Source of the DNA: Ectobius pallidus
Taxonomy: Eukaryota; Arthropoda; Insecta; Blattodea; Ectobiidae
Length of the DNA stretch: 64,000 bases
Assembly: GCA_964059195.1 (NCBI GenBank)
Contig: CAXKWD010000005.1
Span: forward strand, 139,959,686 to 140,023,685
Direction of reading: 5' to 3'
The position numbers were made by a program, and so were the translations under genes. Shown here one piece after another: positions 48,102 to 58,003 of this stretch. The notes under the pieces are model-generated. The model saw only the letters and a program-made list of their open reading frames with translations, searched no databases and had not been told where the DNA came from. Position 1 is the first letter of the stretch, and every line of letters begins with the position of its first letter.

Positions 48102-48313
48102 CATCATCATCATCAACAACATTATTCCTATTATTATTATTTACAGATACCATTCAAGTGAGCAGAAAAATAAAAGAATGTCAGACAGAGGCAGACAGAG
48201 GTCGGATCTGTCACGGAAAATGCCCTATCGGCGAAATTTGTCGATGTGTGACTCCACCAACCTTTGCTTGCTCTAGAGGGCCATGTTTATATTCGACCTG
48301 TGTGCCAGTGTGA
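43781..48313 (+). CDS. secreted eight-cysteine peptide E, two exons
   Basis: Exon 1 is 43781-43847 (alternatively from the ATG at 43769, four residues longer) and encodes a signal peptide beginning MHSPKKNFSC, ending in phase 1 at GTAAGT. Exon 2 is 48147-48313 after TTATTTACAG. From 43781 the precursor is 77 residues. The mature peptide has eight cysteines: E-C-x-T-E-x-D-R-x-R-I-C-x(3)-C-P-x-G-x-I-C-R-C-V-T-P-P, then C-x(3)-P-C-L-x(3)-C-V-P. It is paralogous to gene F and shares the C-P-x-G-x(2)-C ... P-C ... C-x-P frame with C and D. The 4.3 kb intron holds a 590-base palindrome and a 2.5 kb transposon. The start is chosen from the TATA box and the homology with exon H. Function unknown. Confidence 0.78.
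43881..44468. repeat. large near-perfect palindrome in gene E intron
   Basis: The left arm starting ATTGAATGTTATTGATATG is matched by the inverse ending at 44468. The arms are about 290 bases with the centre near 44174. The main difference is about 15 extra bases (TATTTTTATTATATT) in the left arm. It has almost no spacer and would form a very long hairpin in the pre-mRNA. Confidence 0.93.
44729..47206. mobile_element. 2.5 kb element with GGGTGGC-type ends, copy 2
   Basis: Same element and orientation as 35058-37574, with a better preserved left end GGGTGGCGTGCACCAAAC. The flanks are TAA and TAT, so the duplication is not exact here. It is inserted in the gene E intron. Confidence 0.83.
47207..47420. 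other. possible repeat-derived sequence
   Basis: Contains CCTGTCTGTCCGTCTGTCC followed by TACGTGCTATAACTC. Such phrases often occur at the start of insect repeat elements; no ends can be defined. Confidence 0.35.
48071..48115. repeat. (TTA)n/(TCA)n tract before gene E exon 2
   Basis: TTA repeats passing into TCA and then AAC repeats, about 30 bases upstream of the acceptor at 48146. Confidence 0.9.
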
Positions 48314-48511
48314 ATAGTACAATAGCCTATATCGTAGTAGGCTACTCCCTGCGCAATGCAAGAATATGGAGAAATAAGTACAATTTATTTCTCTTGGACT
48401 CAAAGTTCCTCCCACATAAATTGGAATAGGCCTACGTATCAAAAGATATTTTAAGACACGTATTAAATCACTGTACCGTACTCACAGTCTGTTTACACTG
48501 TATTGCTAGAA

Positions 48512-48860
48512 CAGTGGAACCTCGAAAATCCAAACACCATTAATCCAAAATTTTGAAGAAAAAAATTACATTAAAAAGAAGGAAAATAACAATTACGAAT
48601 CATAAACAAAGCTAAAATGTATCCCTAACTTAAAAGAGTTATTTGAATTGGTATTTAAGAATGTAGAAACAAAATCGGTATTTTTTTATTTTTTCTTGCT
48701 ATTTCCTTATTCTAACACAGAGAATCCGCCGCCAATACTCTACTCGTCTACTGCATTTGGTATATCAAGAGTACTTTACCGAGTTTCTCGGATAATCCGA
48801 ATTTTACGGAATCCGAGCAGACTTCAGTCCCAGTTAGTTCGGATTCCCGAGGTTCCACTG
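48512..48860. mobile_element. pogo/Tigger-like MITE
   Basis: Ends CAGTGGAACCTCG and CGAGGTTCCACTG, the terminal repeat typical of pogo/Tigger elements. TA follows the right end and AA precedes the left. It is 349 bases with no transposase. Downstream of gene E. Confidence 0.85.
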
Positions 48861-48947
48861 TAGCTAGTTGGTTGTCAAGTTGGAATGTGAACTCTTTATA
48901 TATTACGCCTATGTGATTTTTTAATAAATTACATGTTACCAAATATG

Positions 48948-48978
<31 letters not shown>

Positions 48979-50447
48979 CATTCATGTCATGAACATCGTG
49001 AGTGATATATCCCAACGGAAACACAAACTTCAAGATTATAGATAATTAAATATTATACAGAGAACATCAGGTAATTCAAGAATGTCACTAATACAATAAA
49101 AAGGATGTTTGGAGAGCCAGCTTACAAAAATTAAATTTATTTAGAGGAGCACAATGAGACTCATATGGTGATTTGTTAAACATTTCAACGGCTATAGTAT
49201 GTGACCAGGATAATTTCATTTTGTAAATGGTACAGGCGATTGATTATTTTATAGTATGGTTATTCCTAGTGTGATTTTTTTGTATGTCTCTTCTGAAAGT
49301 AACAGAATCAATCAAAAGTATTCATATTTAACCGTTAAAATGCTTTCTTAAATGAATAAAGGCTTGCTGTGCTAATTATATGCATAGCAAGCATCAGTTT
49401 TGCTGAGCTAGAAGAGTTAATGAATTGTCAAGATTTTTCGCTGTACAGTTATAAGGATCGTGTTATTCACTGTGAAATGCTCTGCTAGAAATGCAGTGAT
49501 GTAATAGTAGAGCATTTTATGTAGTCGTGTATCTTTCTGTTGGTGCCATTTAAGAAGATCTCGTCCCAACCCATCGTCTATCTACAAAATAATATAATAG
49601 CATTGTTTCCTAATCAGAAAATCTGCACCCACATCGACACAGACAAAGAACAGGTGCTCTTGTAGTTGTGTGGATTTCCCCAGTGTTGCCGCTGTCATTC
49701 ACCACTTCTTAAGTGAAATAAACATAAGTGCTGTGGTACACATTTGGAAACCTCGTACCGGACTGCAGACAAGTGTGAATACGCCTAATAACCTTTCTAT
49801 TCACTGATTGACAGGTCGAAGAGGATTAGGGTGGCAGCAGGTAGAGGAGTTCCCGGAAAGAGTCTTTAAGAAGTGGCACCCACAGTATATAGACTATGTA
49901 TGTATTTGAGAGTGACGAATAAATAAATATGAAAATGAATGTGCATAGCCTATTATTATACGTACAGCCGTTTATAAACCGTGCTTTTGAAATCCCTGTG
50001 CCATTTCTCCACGACGAATACCATAAAACAAAATGCTTTTAACAAAAAGCATAGATAGTTTTTTTAAATAAAAAATAATTAAATAAAAATACATATAAGA
50101 TTTAAAACAGTATAACCACTTTCAAGAAATAATTGGTAGATGAGACTTTTGTTGAGGGTGAAAAAAACTATTGTAGGTGCATTGCAGTATAATAACTATA
50201 TAATACTGTTCCAACCCACATGACACCCGAAACTTACGACTAGGAAATCCGCTTAGCATATTTGTAAGGGTAAAGAAATAGGTGAAAGCATGCATGGTAT
50301 GAGGAATCGAGAACGCCTGCAACATTTTAAACGTAAATTTATTTCTATCAAGTTAATGTATTATGTATAATTTAAAATTTGTACGTGTTATGAATAAAAC
50401 GAAAGATATTTCCATAATCTACATGAAAGGTTGGTCTAGAAAAGAAT
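48861..50447. other. intergenic, no gene seen
   Basis: A TTTA tract at 48951-48978 and AT-rich DNA without a convincing frame. Confidence 0.45.
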
Positions 50448-52210
50448 AATTGAAGAGAGGTTTCACAAAACTTAACAACTACAAAATTTTCAATTTTGAG
50501 ATATTGGTGTATCCTTATGTTTTGGCATCAGCTGAATTCATTGGCGTAGTCGAAATTTAGCTAAACTTAATATCTACTGACGTAAAAGGCGGGTGAAGTG
50601 ACGGAGTTTTCACAAAACTTAACATCTACTTCCAACGGGTTTTTACAAAAGTGTACATCTACACATCACTTACTGAAACTTGTTATTCTTTATTTAAATA
50701 TATATGGCGAGTGTCTAATTCTTGGTAGAGACTGGCAAATATTTGATTTAAAATCTAAATCTCAGGACATTCTGAAGAAGTTTCCATTCAAAATGACTAA
50801 CATCCATGTGCTGCGATAGCCTATAAGAGGGGACAGGTATCCATGAAAACATACACATTGACGTTGAAATTCTTAAGCTGAGAATTAGTAATGCAAAGAC
50901 CATTGATACAGCTATGAATCTTCCTTTCATAAATCATTTTGGTGAGGAAAAAAAGAGTTCTGATATAAAGAAGTTACTTCAACATGTCTTCAGAAGAAAC
51001 ATAACATTTTATGAAGAGGTGTACCGGGATTGTTGGAAGAATGCAGCGTCTGTGCATCTTGATGAAGAAGCTTCATATTAGACGATATCAATGAGGTGTG
51101 CTGTTATTGTTATGACTTAATTATTGACACTATTAATCCACTATTTATACCATTTACAGAGTCTACACAAATATACGATAGTAAGCTGCCTTTTTCATTA
51201 CATTTCGTGGATCCTGAATAAACTATTAAATAGGCCTAACTGATTGCTTTTTTTCATTTGGCATTCACGTGTTTATTATGAATTAGGCAAATTTATGTTT
51301 TTACGGTCAGTTTGTTTAGAGTACTAGTACCTGTACTGACTTGTGGCCGGAGGAAATCCACGGGAGTATGCAATTCCTTTAGCATTGAAAAAATGTATCA
51401 ACTAAATATTATTTTATGCAGACTACAAATCAAATAAGCTCAAACAGCAAAGATGTAAAAAGCAGATTAATAATAAACTAAACAGTACATAAAACAAAAA
51501 TCTTTCTTATTACGTCATGAAAATCGACTCGTTTTGTAACAGAGTGCTCAGGGCTAAGCTTGACAAACGAGATTGCCGTTTCTTCTCTTGTTCGTCGAGG
51601 ATTATGTTAGCTTATTATAGTAGGCCTACGGTATTTCGGATGTTGTTGTTTCTAATCGTTTTTTATTAAATTCATTATTTAAAAATATATAATGTTGTTT
51701 AATAGACAACTGTTCATTCACCCAAACCAAGACTCGTCATTGGTCTGGTAAAAATACATAAATACAATTTATGGGCTTATGTTCAAAGCAGGGCCTGCGG
51801 CGGAGTGCCCCTCCCGCCCCCGCGTTGGTACGCCACTAGATACAATAGAACAAAGGCATATAAATGCCTCAGATTCATTAATACACTTTTTACTACAAAA
51901 TATGCTTCAAAAGTGAAAGAATAGTAGGGTTTTCTTGAAAATCTTGATTAACAAGTTAAAAAAATATTTGAAAAGTACGTAGATGTTGACTTTTTGTGAA
52001 AATTTGTTGTTTTCAGGGTCAATTTAGAGACAGTATTTACTGATAAAAATATGTAAAATTTCCATACTATATTTGTTTTATGTCCTTTTCTCAAAACTGA
52101 TACTAACTGCGAAAATAATTTGTTTAATTTGTGAATTAATTTAAAAAATATCTCTCCTGAAAAATTTTTATTTTTGTAGATGTCAAGTTCTGTGAAACCC
52201 CTCCTCAATT
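50448..52210. mobile_element. candidate 1.8 kb DNA element
   Basis: AATTGAAGAGAGGTTTCACA at the left is the approximate inverse of CTGTGAAACCCCTCCTCAATT at the right. The phrase TTTTCACAAAACTTAACATC recurs inside near the left end and inverted near the right. It includes decayed reading frames on the plus strand. No target duplication is clear. Confidence 0.5.
50827..51081 (+). pseudogene. unrecognised decayed reading frame
   Basis: An 84-codon open frame without a start, reading GIHENIHIDVEILKLRI ... NLPFINHFGEEKKSSDIKKL ... VFRRNITFYEEVY, then RDCWKNAASVHLD and a stop. A possible acceptor (GGGGACAG) precedes GIHE; the frame just upstream is a different one, suggesting a frameshift or an exon boundary. 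It lies within the candidate element 50448-52210 and may be its coding remnant. No family recognised. Confidence 0.4.
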
Positions 52211-53061
52211 GCACGTCAAGCAATTAAAATTAGTTTTTTAAGTAAAACTTCTCTAGTGACGGTAGAGGGTAAATCTGGAAAATCAGTCACACTAAAACCG
52301 TCACGAAATCAGTCACAATCAGTCACGAAATCAGTCACACTCTTACTTGTTTCGGTGCGGACTGCACAGAAAACAATCAACTCAATGATTAGGAGTAATC
52401 AAAGGAAATTTTTCAGACCGTACTTCCTCAATGGCAATAGACAATTCCTAAGCATTCTAAAGGTATATTATCTATTTTATGGAACCCGGAGGTTCATTAC
52501 CGCGCAAATCCAAAATAAAAAAAAATACAAATTTCCAAAATTTAAAAAAACAAAATTAAAAATTATAACATCCAAAAATCCAAAATTTAATAAATAATAA
52601 AATCAAAAATTTAAAAATAAAAACATAAAAAATTTAAAAATAAAAAATAAACAATTCAAAGATCGAAAATTTTAAAAATCCAAAATTAAAAATTCAAAGA
52701 TCCAAAATTTAAAAGTCCAAAATCAAAAAAGTCCAAAAACCCAATATTAAAAAGTCCAATAATGCAAAATTGAAAAAATCCAATAATCAAAAATTGAAAA
52801 AATAAAAAAATAAAGTTTTACTTCTGTCGCGTGGCGTTCCACTCTTTTTTTTAAATTTAATTTAAAGACCAGTGTTAGTAATGTATAGGGTTCCATCCCT
52901 TGATAGGTCAATCTATTTCTGACTGAAAGTTTTATCGGAGTCTGTACAAAATTGTACGGATGAAGCATGCCTATCGCTAATATTGTCAATTATAATCAGT
53001 ATCGGGCTATGTAGGACACAAGACAAGAACGGAATGCGGCGGAAACAACCATTGTGATTGA
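52211..53061. other. intergenic with A-rich simple repeat
   Basis: From about 52500 to 52810 the plus strand is an irregular repeat of AAAATCCAAAATTAAAAA phrases. No gene. Confidence 0.55.
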
Positions 53062-53068
53062 TATAAAT
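53062..53068 (+). promoter_or_regulatory. TATA box of gene F
   Basis: TATAAAT, predicting a start near 53092 and a short 5' UTR before the ATG at 53123. Confidence 0.55.
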
Positions 53069-53122
53069 ACATCTACTTCGAGGTTATCCATTTACTATTC
53101 AAGAGTGGTTTCGAAGCACAGT

Positions 53123-53595
53123 ATGGGGTCGTACTTCTACAGCTTTTCGATCTCACTGACACTTCTCCTAATAATGAGTAAGTATTGCTGCTAGATTCTG
53201 ATGAGCTTGTATGCTTTCAAATCTGAACCATTAATCTGAATAACCCATACTTTACAGAGTCGGCTGCGGTGCCCGCCTCTAAGTCCGAAGGTCGCAGGAT
53301 CAAACCCTCCCGCGGTGGATGAATTTTTCAGGACGTAAAAATCCTAGGCATGGAGTCCTCCGGGAGGGACTTTAAGCTCGGGGCCCGTGTCATAGATTTA
53401 CGGCACGTAAAATAACTCCAAACCTAAATTAGAGCCTCTGGACAAAATTTCTCGGCCCTTTCACGTCCAAGTAATATCTTAGTTTACGGGCGGAGGTTGA
53501 GAGGCGATGGGCTTAATAAAATTCACATAAATAACAGAAACCTCCACTTGGAGGCCCTACGCCCCAACGTTAGGGGATATAGGAGAGAGAGAGAT

Positions 53596-53656
<61 letters not shown>

Positions 53657-56536
53657 CATCACAGTCATTTAATTAACAAATTTTTAAAACATGAAAAATC
53701 GGATTTCATAAAACATCATAATCTACGATAGGTTTTCGAAAAATTGCAGCTTACAAGCCAGCAGTTATCCAAGTGGAAGAATACAGTACAAGAATTCGGA
53801 AAATATACCAGGAAGCCTTCAATCGCCGTTCGAAAAACTAATAGTGCATAGAGCACCATTTAACTGAACATCAAGAAGGGATTAGTAGTAAGAAACAGTA
53901 AAGAAAATTAACCCATATAATAAACTTTCTGATGAGGCGTTTCTAAAGTAAACTACTATGTATATTACTATTACTACGTAAAACTTTGTAGCCTATTAGA
54001 ACTAATAATGGAAATTAGAGAGAAGGAATGACAAGAAGAAACAAAAAGGTCTCGTCGATTTTATGTGCGCAGTAAAAACACACTATTATGGACAGGAAAT
54101 GGCCTGTTTTCATATTGGAAACATATTTTAGGGTTTTGATTTTGAATAAGCTTTTATAATATGGTAGTGTACCCTTTTTTCATATTTTGGACAGGAATTG
54201 GACTGTTTTTATGTAGGGAACACATTTTAACATACTGATTTTTAATAAGTTTTGAATATGACGGTATAGGATAAATATATATTTGAATTATAAAATAATA
54301 TTTAAGATTTCTACAAACACACGAGTAACCTACGCCATAAATTTCACCAAGTATATCAGTGCAACATTTCTTTTTTATACATACTGTCAGAACTCTACAG
54401 GTTACTATGAATCATACCCGATCGTCAAACTAGCAGATGTCGGGAACAAAGTAATGTAGTCAATATCGGGCATTTCTCACAATATTTGTCAGCTAATTCT
54501 TCCCTTTTTCGAACTAGTTAGTGCCTATCTCTTGCAACTTTCTTTCTTTGACATAAAACCATTCTGGAAGTGTCCAGTAGAGGCTACAAAGAAATGTGCC
54601 TAGTAGAACAAAAATGGGAACGTTCGAACGTATTTTTCTATTTGGGAAGATGAAACGCCATTTGAAAGAAAGTTACGAGCAACGATAACGTAGAAAAAGA
54701 AGAGATGAACGGACTGCAAATGCATACCGGCAAGAGCAGTGAAGACAGCTGTTGGTTCTATATACGGTACTTAATCCAAGATGTGTACGGAGCAAAAGTA
54801 AACAACTGTACACAAGCACAGTTCACAAGAGTCAGTCTTTGTGACTGATTAGTTGATTACATGCAAGTAAAGCCAATTTGTGTCAAACCTGTTTTAGTTT
54901 AAGTCTTGTGATTTAGTGGTAAGTAATATTAGATACACCCCCAATATGTTGATTTTTTATAGTTAGGGAGATCAGAGTCATCATTAACAGTCGCCAGAAT
55001 TCTTTTTAATTTGGTATTTCATTTTTTAAATAAAATGTATACACATTTCTTCTTATAGCAAATTTAATCCAGTCTTCTGTGTCATTCACTATTGTATTTG
55101 ATTTTGGTTTCATTTTGACCTGTGATTTGAAACCTCCTGTAGATCTGTATTCTTAGAGAACTTTGAAAACCGTACTCGAAGCTACTCCCATGAATGACGC
55201 CACTTTCACTCCTACATTTCGCACAGTTACTTCAGTTTTCTTTTAATGTCTTGTATACACTTACAATCTGTATCTTCTCGCTGCTGGACAAAACTTTTCC
55301 TCGCACATGTTTCTTTATTGGTAATGTAAGTTCTGAAGTCCCCGGCTCGCAATTTTCTTCCATAAAACAGAATTACTGGAGACTATGCTTATCACTTTTA
55401 CTTACAAGATTTTGTGGTGTACTTCAACTCACCTTATGTAAGTGAAAACACGAAATAGTTAATGATGTTATAAAATACGTCTTGTATTCAGTATCTCCCG
55501 GTACTTCTTTTTCTTCAGAATCATCAACGTTGCCACGGCGATAATAAAAACAAATGAAATTTTCTTTGCTAGAGACATGAGCCTATATTATCTCTATATA
55601 CCCAGGTATATAAGAGGCCTTGTACTGACTGACTGACTGACTGACTGAATGATTGACTGACTGACAGGAATCAACGTAGAGCCTAAACTATAACATGTAG
55701 AGACTGGGAATTTTGACAGTACCTTCGTTTCATAATGTAGGTGCTCACTAAGAAAGGATTTTGATTTTTTTAAATTTTAAATGCCAAAAATCAAATGTTT
55801 TTCAAAATACTTAATCCATTTTTACACAGAATTATACAATCCAAATAACATTTGACATTAAAACATATTGTTGCCAGTGGGTTTGGAATTAAATTAAATG
55901 GAAGTTTGACAATTACAGTTGGCTTTGTCTATTTTTCTCATACCTTGGAAATAAAACTTTCGCGATTGCTTGAATGTTGTAAGCCCTAATATGGTCAAAC
56001 ATGTTTTATTTGGACGAAACTCACTATACAGGGGGTTTCTGTGCCAAGGAACTCGAATCTGAGGTCGGCCTTGCCAGGCGACGCTATCTAATCGTGGTAT
56101 GTAGTCCACGTGTTTTAGGTGTTAATAAATATAATGATTTAACTATTATGCTCTTAATTTTTAATTTTTGAAATAATTATCGCGGACGAAGCCGCGGGCA
56201 CATGCTAGTATTATATAAGTCTTATGATATAACTCGAAAGCAAGCAACTTACCTAACAGAACTTATGTTCTCACATAAAGTACAAATAATTTCACGATAT
56301 GTACGAATTGGAATATATTGCACTATAGTGAAGTATGCGCTGGTGCGATTAACCAATGAAACGACAGGACACAGTCAAGGTTGTTTACATTTGCTCCATA
56401 TACATCGTGGATTAAGTGTAGTAATCTAGTGCGTTATATCCATAGAAAAAGTCTTCCTACCGAGCTCATAGCCAATGACACAATCGATAGAGCCAATGAT
56501 GTTATGCCATTATAGTTATTATTATTGTTATTATTA

Positions 56537-56609
<73 letters not shown>

Positions 56610-56868
56610 TACTACTAACAAAATCTTATTTTAACACAATCTTCAAATGATTTCAGGTATGACTCTGGTCAGCAGTCAGATAATGGGAGAATGTCGTACA
56701 GAGGAAGACAGAAACCGAGTGTGTCGCTCCTATTGCCCTGCTGGTCAGATATGTCGCTGTATCACTCCACCTAATATCCAGTGTTTCGCGCCACCATGTT
56801 TGTTCGAAGTATGCGTACCTACCAGGATACCGACAAATAATCGTGTCCCTAATACAGACGTAGTTTGA
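53123..56868 (+). CDS. secreted eight-cysteine peptide F, two exons
   Basis: Exon 1, 53123-53177, encodes a signal peptide starting MGSYFYSFSISLTLLLIM and ends in phase 1 at GTAAGT. Exon 2, 56657-56868, follows AAATGATTTCAG. The precursor is 88 residues. The mature part repeats the gene E frame: G-E-C-R-T-E-E-D-R-x-R-V-C-x(3)-C-P-A-G-x-I-C-R-C-I-T-P-P, then C-x(3)-P-C-L-x(3)-C-V-P. A 16-residue polar tail rich in N, P and T follows and is absent from E. The intron (3.5 kb) contains a SINE, a GA tract, a broken transposase fragment, a Helitron-like element and a (TTA)n tract. Extracellular; function unknown. Confidence 0.8.
53258..53580 (+). repeat. tRNA-derived SINE
   Basis: The head reads GTCGGCTGCGGTGCCCGCCT, then AGTCCGAAGGTCGCAGGATC before AAACCCTCCC (box B-like). 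The body has CCCGTGTCATAGATTTACGG and CCTCTGGACAAAATTTC. A truncated relative is at 43080-43260. It ends at the GA microsatellite. Confidence 0.7.
53583..53654. repeat. (GA)n microsatellite
   Basis: Nearly pure GA tract with two GATAGA interruptions, directly after the SINE. Confidence 0.95.
54938..55233 (-). pseudogene. transposase-type HTH fragment
   Basis: The minus strand reads VKVASFMGVASSTVFKVL, stop, EYRSTGGFKSQVKMKPK, then VNDTEDWIKFAIRRNVYTFY and LKNEIPN. The order 'helix-turn-helix ... S-P-G-x-x ... DF/DW-x(3)-IRR-x-V-x-x-FY ... P-T' is typical of the N-terminus of Tc1/mariner-type (IS630-like) DDE transposase proteins of insects. In-frame stops show it is dead. No DDE domain was seen downstream. 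Confidence 0.6.
55591..56208 (+). mobile_element. Helitron-like non-autonomous element
   Basis: Starts TCTCTATATACCC after an A and ends in CTAG before a T. A GC hairpin (GCGGACGAAGCCGC) lies about 9 bases upstream of the CTAG. TC start, subterminal hairpin, CTRR end and A/T target are the hallmarks of Helitrons. It includes a GACT tandem tract near 55626. No Rep/helicase. Confidence 0.75.
56515..56609. repeat. (TTA)n tract before gene F exon 2
   Basis: TTATTG and TTA repeats ending about 47 bases before the exon 2 acceptor at 56656. Confidence 0.95.
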
Positions 56869-57020
56869 TTATTATCATCTAAGTAGACTTTACAGAGTTA
56901 TATGCAAAAATCTGCAAAGTCTTTATAGAATTTCATGATTTATATGAAGTTCGAAAGCATACAAGCCCTACCCAGGTATTTAATCCATAACAGTATTATG
57001 TTTAATTTATAATGGTGTAT

Positions 57021-58003
57021 ATGTCACCAGCATTGTGTGAAATCCCAGTATTCTATAGAATGCCTGATGGTTTTAGGCAAACTATGAAATATAAGTTTTT
57101 TTGTGAAAATGTTACATACTTTTCCTAGGCATTCTATACAATTCCTAGGCATTATACAAAATTACCAGTACCGTTTACGCAAAGTGTTAAAAGGGAACAA
57201 GATGAGGAACCTTTATTAATTAATACGCATTTGAAACTGAAAGAACAAAACTACGTAATAAAGCACAGGATATTCTTACCGGAAACAATGAAAGCAGAAC
57301 TGAGATTGAAGTACTTGTTACAGTAAGTACTCACTTACCAATGAAAATGCAATCTAATTTTCTCAGCAGCCTGTCTTATTCATACAAAGAAGTCCTACTA
57401 CATAATCACAGTTGTAATTTTTTTCATTACACCATATTTCAATATAGAATGTTGATTTCAGAAAATGTGTTTTTTTTTATGAAAACGTATTTTATCAGAA
57501 TATAATGATAACGAATCTCCCCTAGCAAATTTAGCAGACTATTTAATTCTCCTATTTCAAAAAGTCTAAATACATTTTAAAGACACTAAATATTTGTGAC
57601 ATAAAGTAGAAATTATTTCGTACAAAGTCATTTTGTTAATAATTTCAGTTCAGCGTATTTCGTCATTTGCATTTCTTTAAACTGTTACACAAATTTATCC
57701 TCAATTCTAATCCATCGACATTTTAGTTCCTCTTTATGCGTTTAGTCTATTCTGTCCTTCTGATCTGAGTTTAATCAATTATCAATCAATTATCAGTTAT
57801 CATCATTGTTTTATTATTAAACAGTGGTGGCGGGATTAGGCGTATTATACACTTTGCCGGCAGACAATCCGGCAAGTATACAATGCCTAGGCAATGCATA
57901 AAATATCAATCATTTCATACTTTGACGTTCGATTTTAGGCATTCTATACATTACCTAGGCATTCTATAGAATGCCGGATTTCACACATTGTCGGTAACAC
58001 ATA
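57021..58003. mobile_element. inverted-repeat element with internal palindromes
   Basis: ATGTCACCAGCATTGTGTGA at the left is the diverged inverse of the right end at 57985-58003. Multiple copies of GCATTCTATAGAATGCC and CCTAGGCATTCTATA, themselves palindromic, lie near both ends. A 46-codon open stretch at 57187-57324 (EQDEEPLLINTHLKLKEQN ... HRIFLPETMKAEL) ends in a stop overlapping a possible donor. It may be a coding remnant. Confidence 0.6.
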
